Below are positions 63,571 to 64,000 of a stretch of 64,000 nt of DNA, in pieces. The notes beneath the pieces were generated by a model, which ran no database searches, was not told the DNA's origin, and saw only the letters and a list, made by a program, of their open reading frames with translations. The first letter of the stretch is position 1, and every line of letters starts with the position of its first letter. The translations under genes were made by a program, and so were the position numbers. The DNA lies in the NCBI GenBank assembly GCA_965658225.1, contig CBFHRK010000003.1, positions 32,915-96,914 on the forward strand, given 5' to 3'. The DNA comes from ECT2AJA-044 sp965658225. GTDB lineage: Bacteria > Bacteroidota > Bacteroidia > Flavobacteriales > ECT2AJA-044.

Positions 63571-64000
63571 TTAACGGTGAAGCGTCTGCGTACGGTCGGG
63601 TCCGACCGATACCAGACTCACAGGAACACCGCATTCTTTTTCAATAAATTCAATGTACTTATTGAGTGCGGGCGGCAAGGCGTTAATATCGTTTACTCCG
63701 GTTAAGTCTTCATGCCACCCCTCCATTTCTTCGTAAATGGGTGTGATTAAATCCTCGTTTAGCGAGTAGGGCAAGTGGCTAATTTCTTCACCGCGGTACG
63801 AATACTTGGTGCACACTTTAAGTGTGTCGAAACCGCTGAGTACATCGGCTTTCATCATCATAAGTTCGGTAACTCCATTGACGTTGATCGCGTATTTGAG
63901 CGCGGGTAAATCGAGCCACCCACAGCGACGAGGGCGACCGGTAGTTGATCCAAACTCATTTCCGGCAACGCGCATGCGCTCTCCTAAATGGTCTTCTAAT
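63571..64000 (-). CDS. purA: Adenylosuccinate synthetase, C-terminal part (runs off the window)
   Basis: The frame is open to the right edge, so about 142 C-terminal residues of PurA are present (the full protein has about 430). It joins IMP and aspartate with GTP to adenylosuccinate in AMP synthesis. Visible motifs are GNEFGSTTGRPRRCGWLDL, the IMP/Asp-binding loop, KYAINVNGVTELMMMKADVLSGFD, and the ending YIEFIEKECGVPVSLVSVGPDRTQT (GTP-binding GPDR). Convergent with lhgO, 3 bp apart. Confidence 0.97.
   Translation of the reverse strand, partial: LEDHLGERMRVAGNEFGSTTGRPRRCGWLDLPALKYAINVNGVTELMMMKADVLSGFDTLKVCTKYSYRGEEISHLPYSLNEDLITPIYEEMEGWHEDLTGVNDINALPPALNKYIEFIEKECGVPVSLVSVGPDRTQTLHR

Noticed and set aside
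1..64000. tRNA, rRNA, CRISPR, prophage, insertion sequences
   Set aside because: No cloverleaf with TTC-loop motif, no direct-repeat arrays and no transposase or integrase ORF is present in the window.

Overview
The window is a contiguous piece of a Bacteroidota chromosome, most likely order Flavobacteriales (marine Cryomorphaceae/Schleiferiaceae-like; the family is a guess). The evidence is type IX secretion C-terminal domains (subtilase at 7746-9386, CHU_C/gliding-type domain at 11828-15169), Bacteroidota-typical families (DUF4199, DUF3822, DUF5777, DUF2807, PspC+PadR, PPIase tandem, barrel-carrying M1 peptidase), starts without Shine-Dalgarno sequences, and many TAnnTTTG -7 boxes, several only 4-12 nt from the start codon. 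No rRNA, tRNA, CRISPR, insertion sequence or phage gene is visible. One ncRNA (SRP RNA, 2231-2328, minus) was found. No gene-free stretch exceeds 300 bases; the longest is 11570-11827 (about 258 b), which holds a weak promoter for the giant secreted protein and nothing else I recognise.

Layout. 1-2130: YciO/Sua5-like protein, transaldolase-like enzyme and a membrane protein, all minus. 2231-5737: SRP RNA, a DUF4199 protein and a small glycan cluster (two GT2 glycosyltransferases, one methyltransferase). 5872-11569: a tight operon of MORN-like repeat protein, mnmA, T9SS subtilase, nitronate-monooxygenase-like enzyme and a non-canonical NRAMP transporter. 11828-15169: giant T9SS-exported protein. 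15344-23033: guaB, three SurA/PpiC-type periplasmic folding factors, a MoxR ATPase and a SPASM radical-SAM protein. 23156-26115: one M1 metallopeptidase with C-terminal beta-barrel, cut by a 99-N assembly gap that breaks the frame. 26214-28598: PspC/PadR/unknown operon. 28830-34767: HiPIP, ATP-grasp/TANGO2/DinB operon, UbiA-type prenyltransferase, type II NADH dehydrogenase, hotdog protein, DksA-like protein. 34873-42561: a long minus-strand run ending in glycosyltransferase, with rsfS-ftsH-LUD-DUF2007-cdsA at its head. 42655-49487: birA, pyrE, NUDIX, coaD-rsmD-DUF3822 operon, RecD/Dda-like helicase and an acyltransferase. 49474-56179: TPR-adenylate cyclase, small exported protein, and an ABC permease/outer-membrane protein/MscS/CorA operon. 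56287-64000: aconitase, UMF1-type MFS transporter, OB-fold protein, two CX4CH cytochrome-like lipoproteins with a DUF5777 barrel, lhgO and the C-terminal end of purA.

Most of the window is core metabolism and envelope biology. The most unusual signal is at DNA level: about 30 short hairpins (5-8 bp stems, mostly with inner CC/GG pairs; loop beginning T and ending C; usually followed by GA or GAT on the same strand) scattered on both strands, mainly inside genes and in several codon frames. Stem sequences vary while pairing is kept (for example TGGCC/GGCCA, GAGCC/GGCTC, CAACC/GGTTG, GTGCC/GGCAC), so shape rather than sequence appears conserved. I do not recognise this as a named repeat family. 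Further points of interest are a perfect 16-bp inverted repeat inside the NRAMP gene, the NRAMP metal-site motifs, the CX4CH cytochromes and the overlapping divergent pyrE/NUDIX start region.
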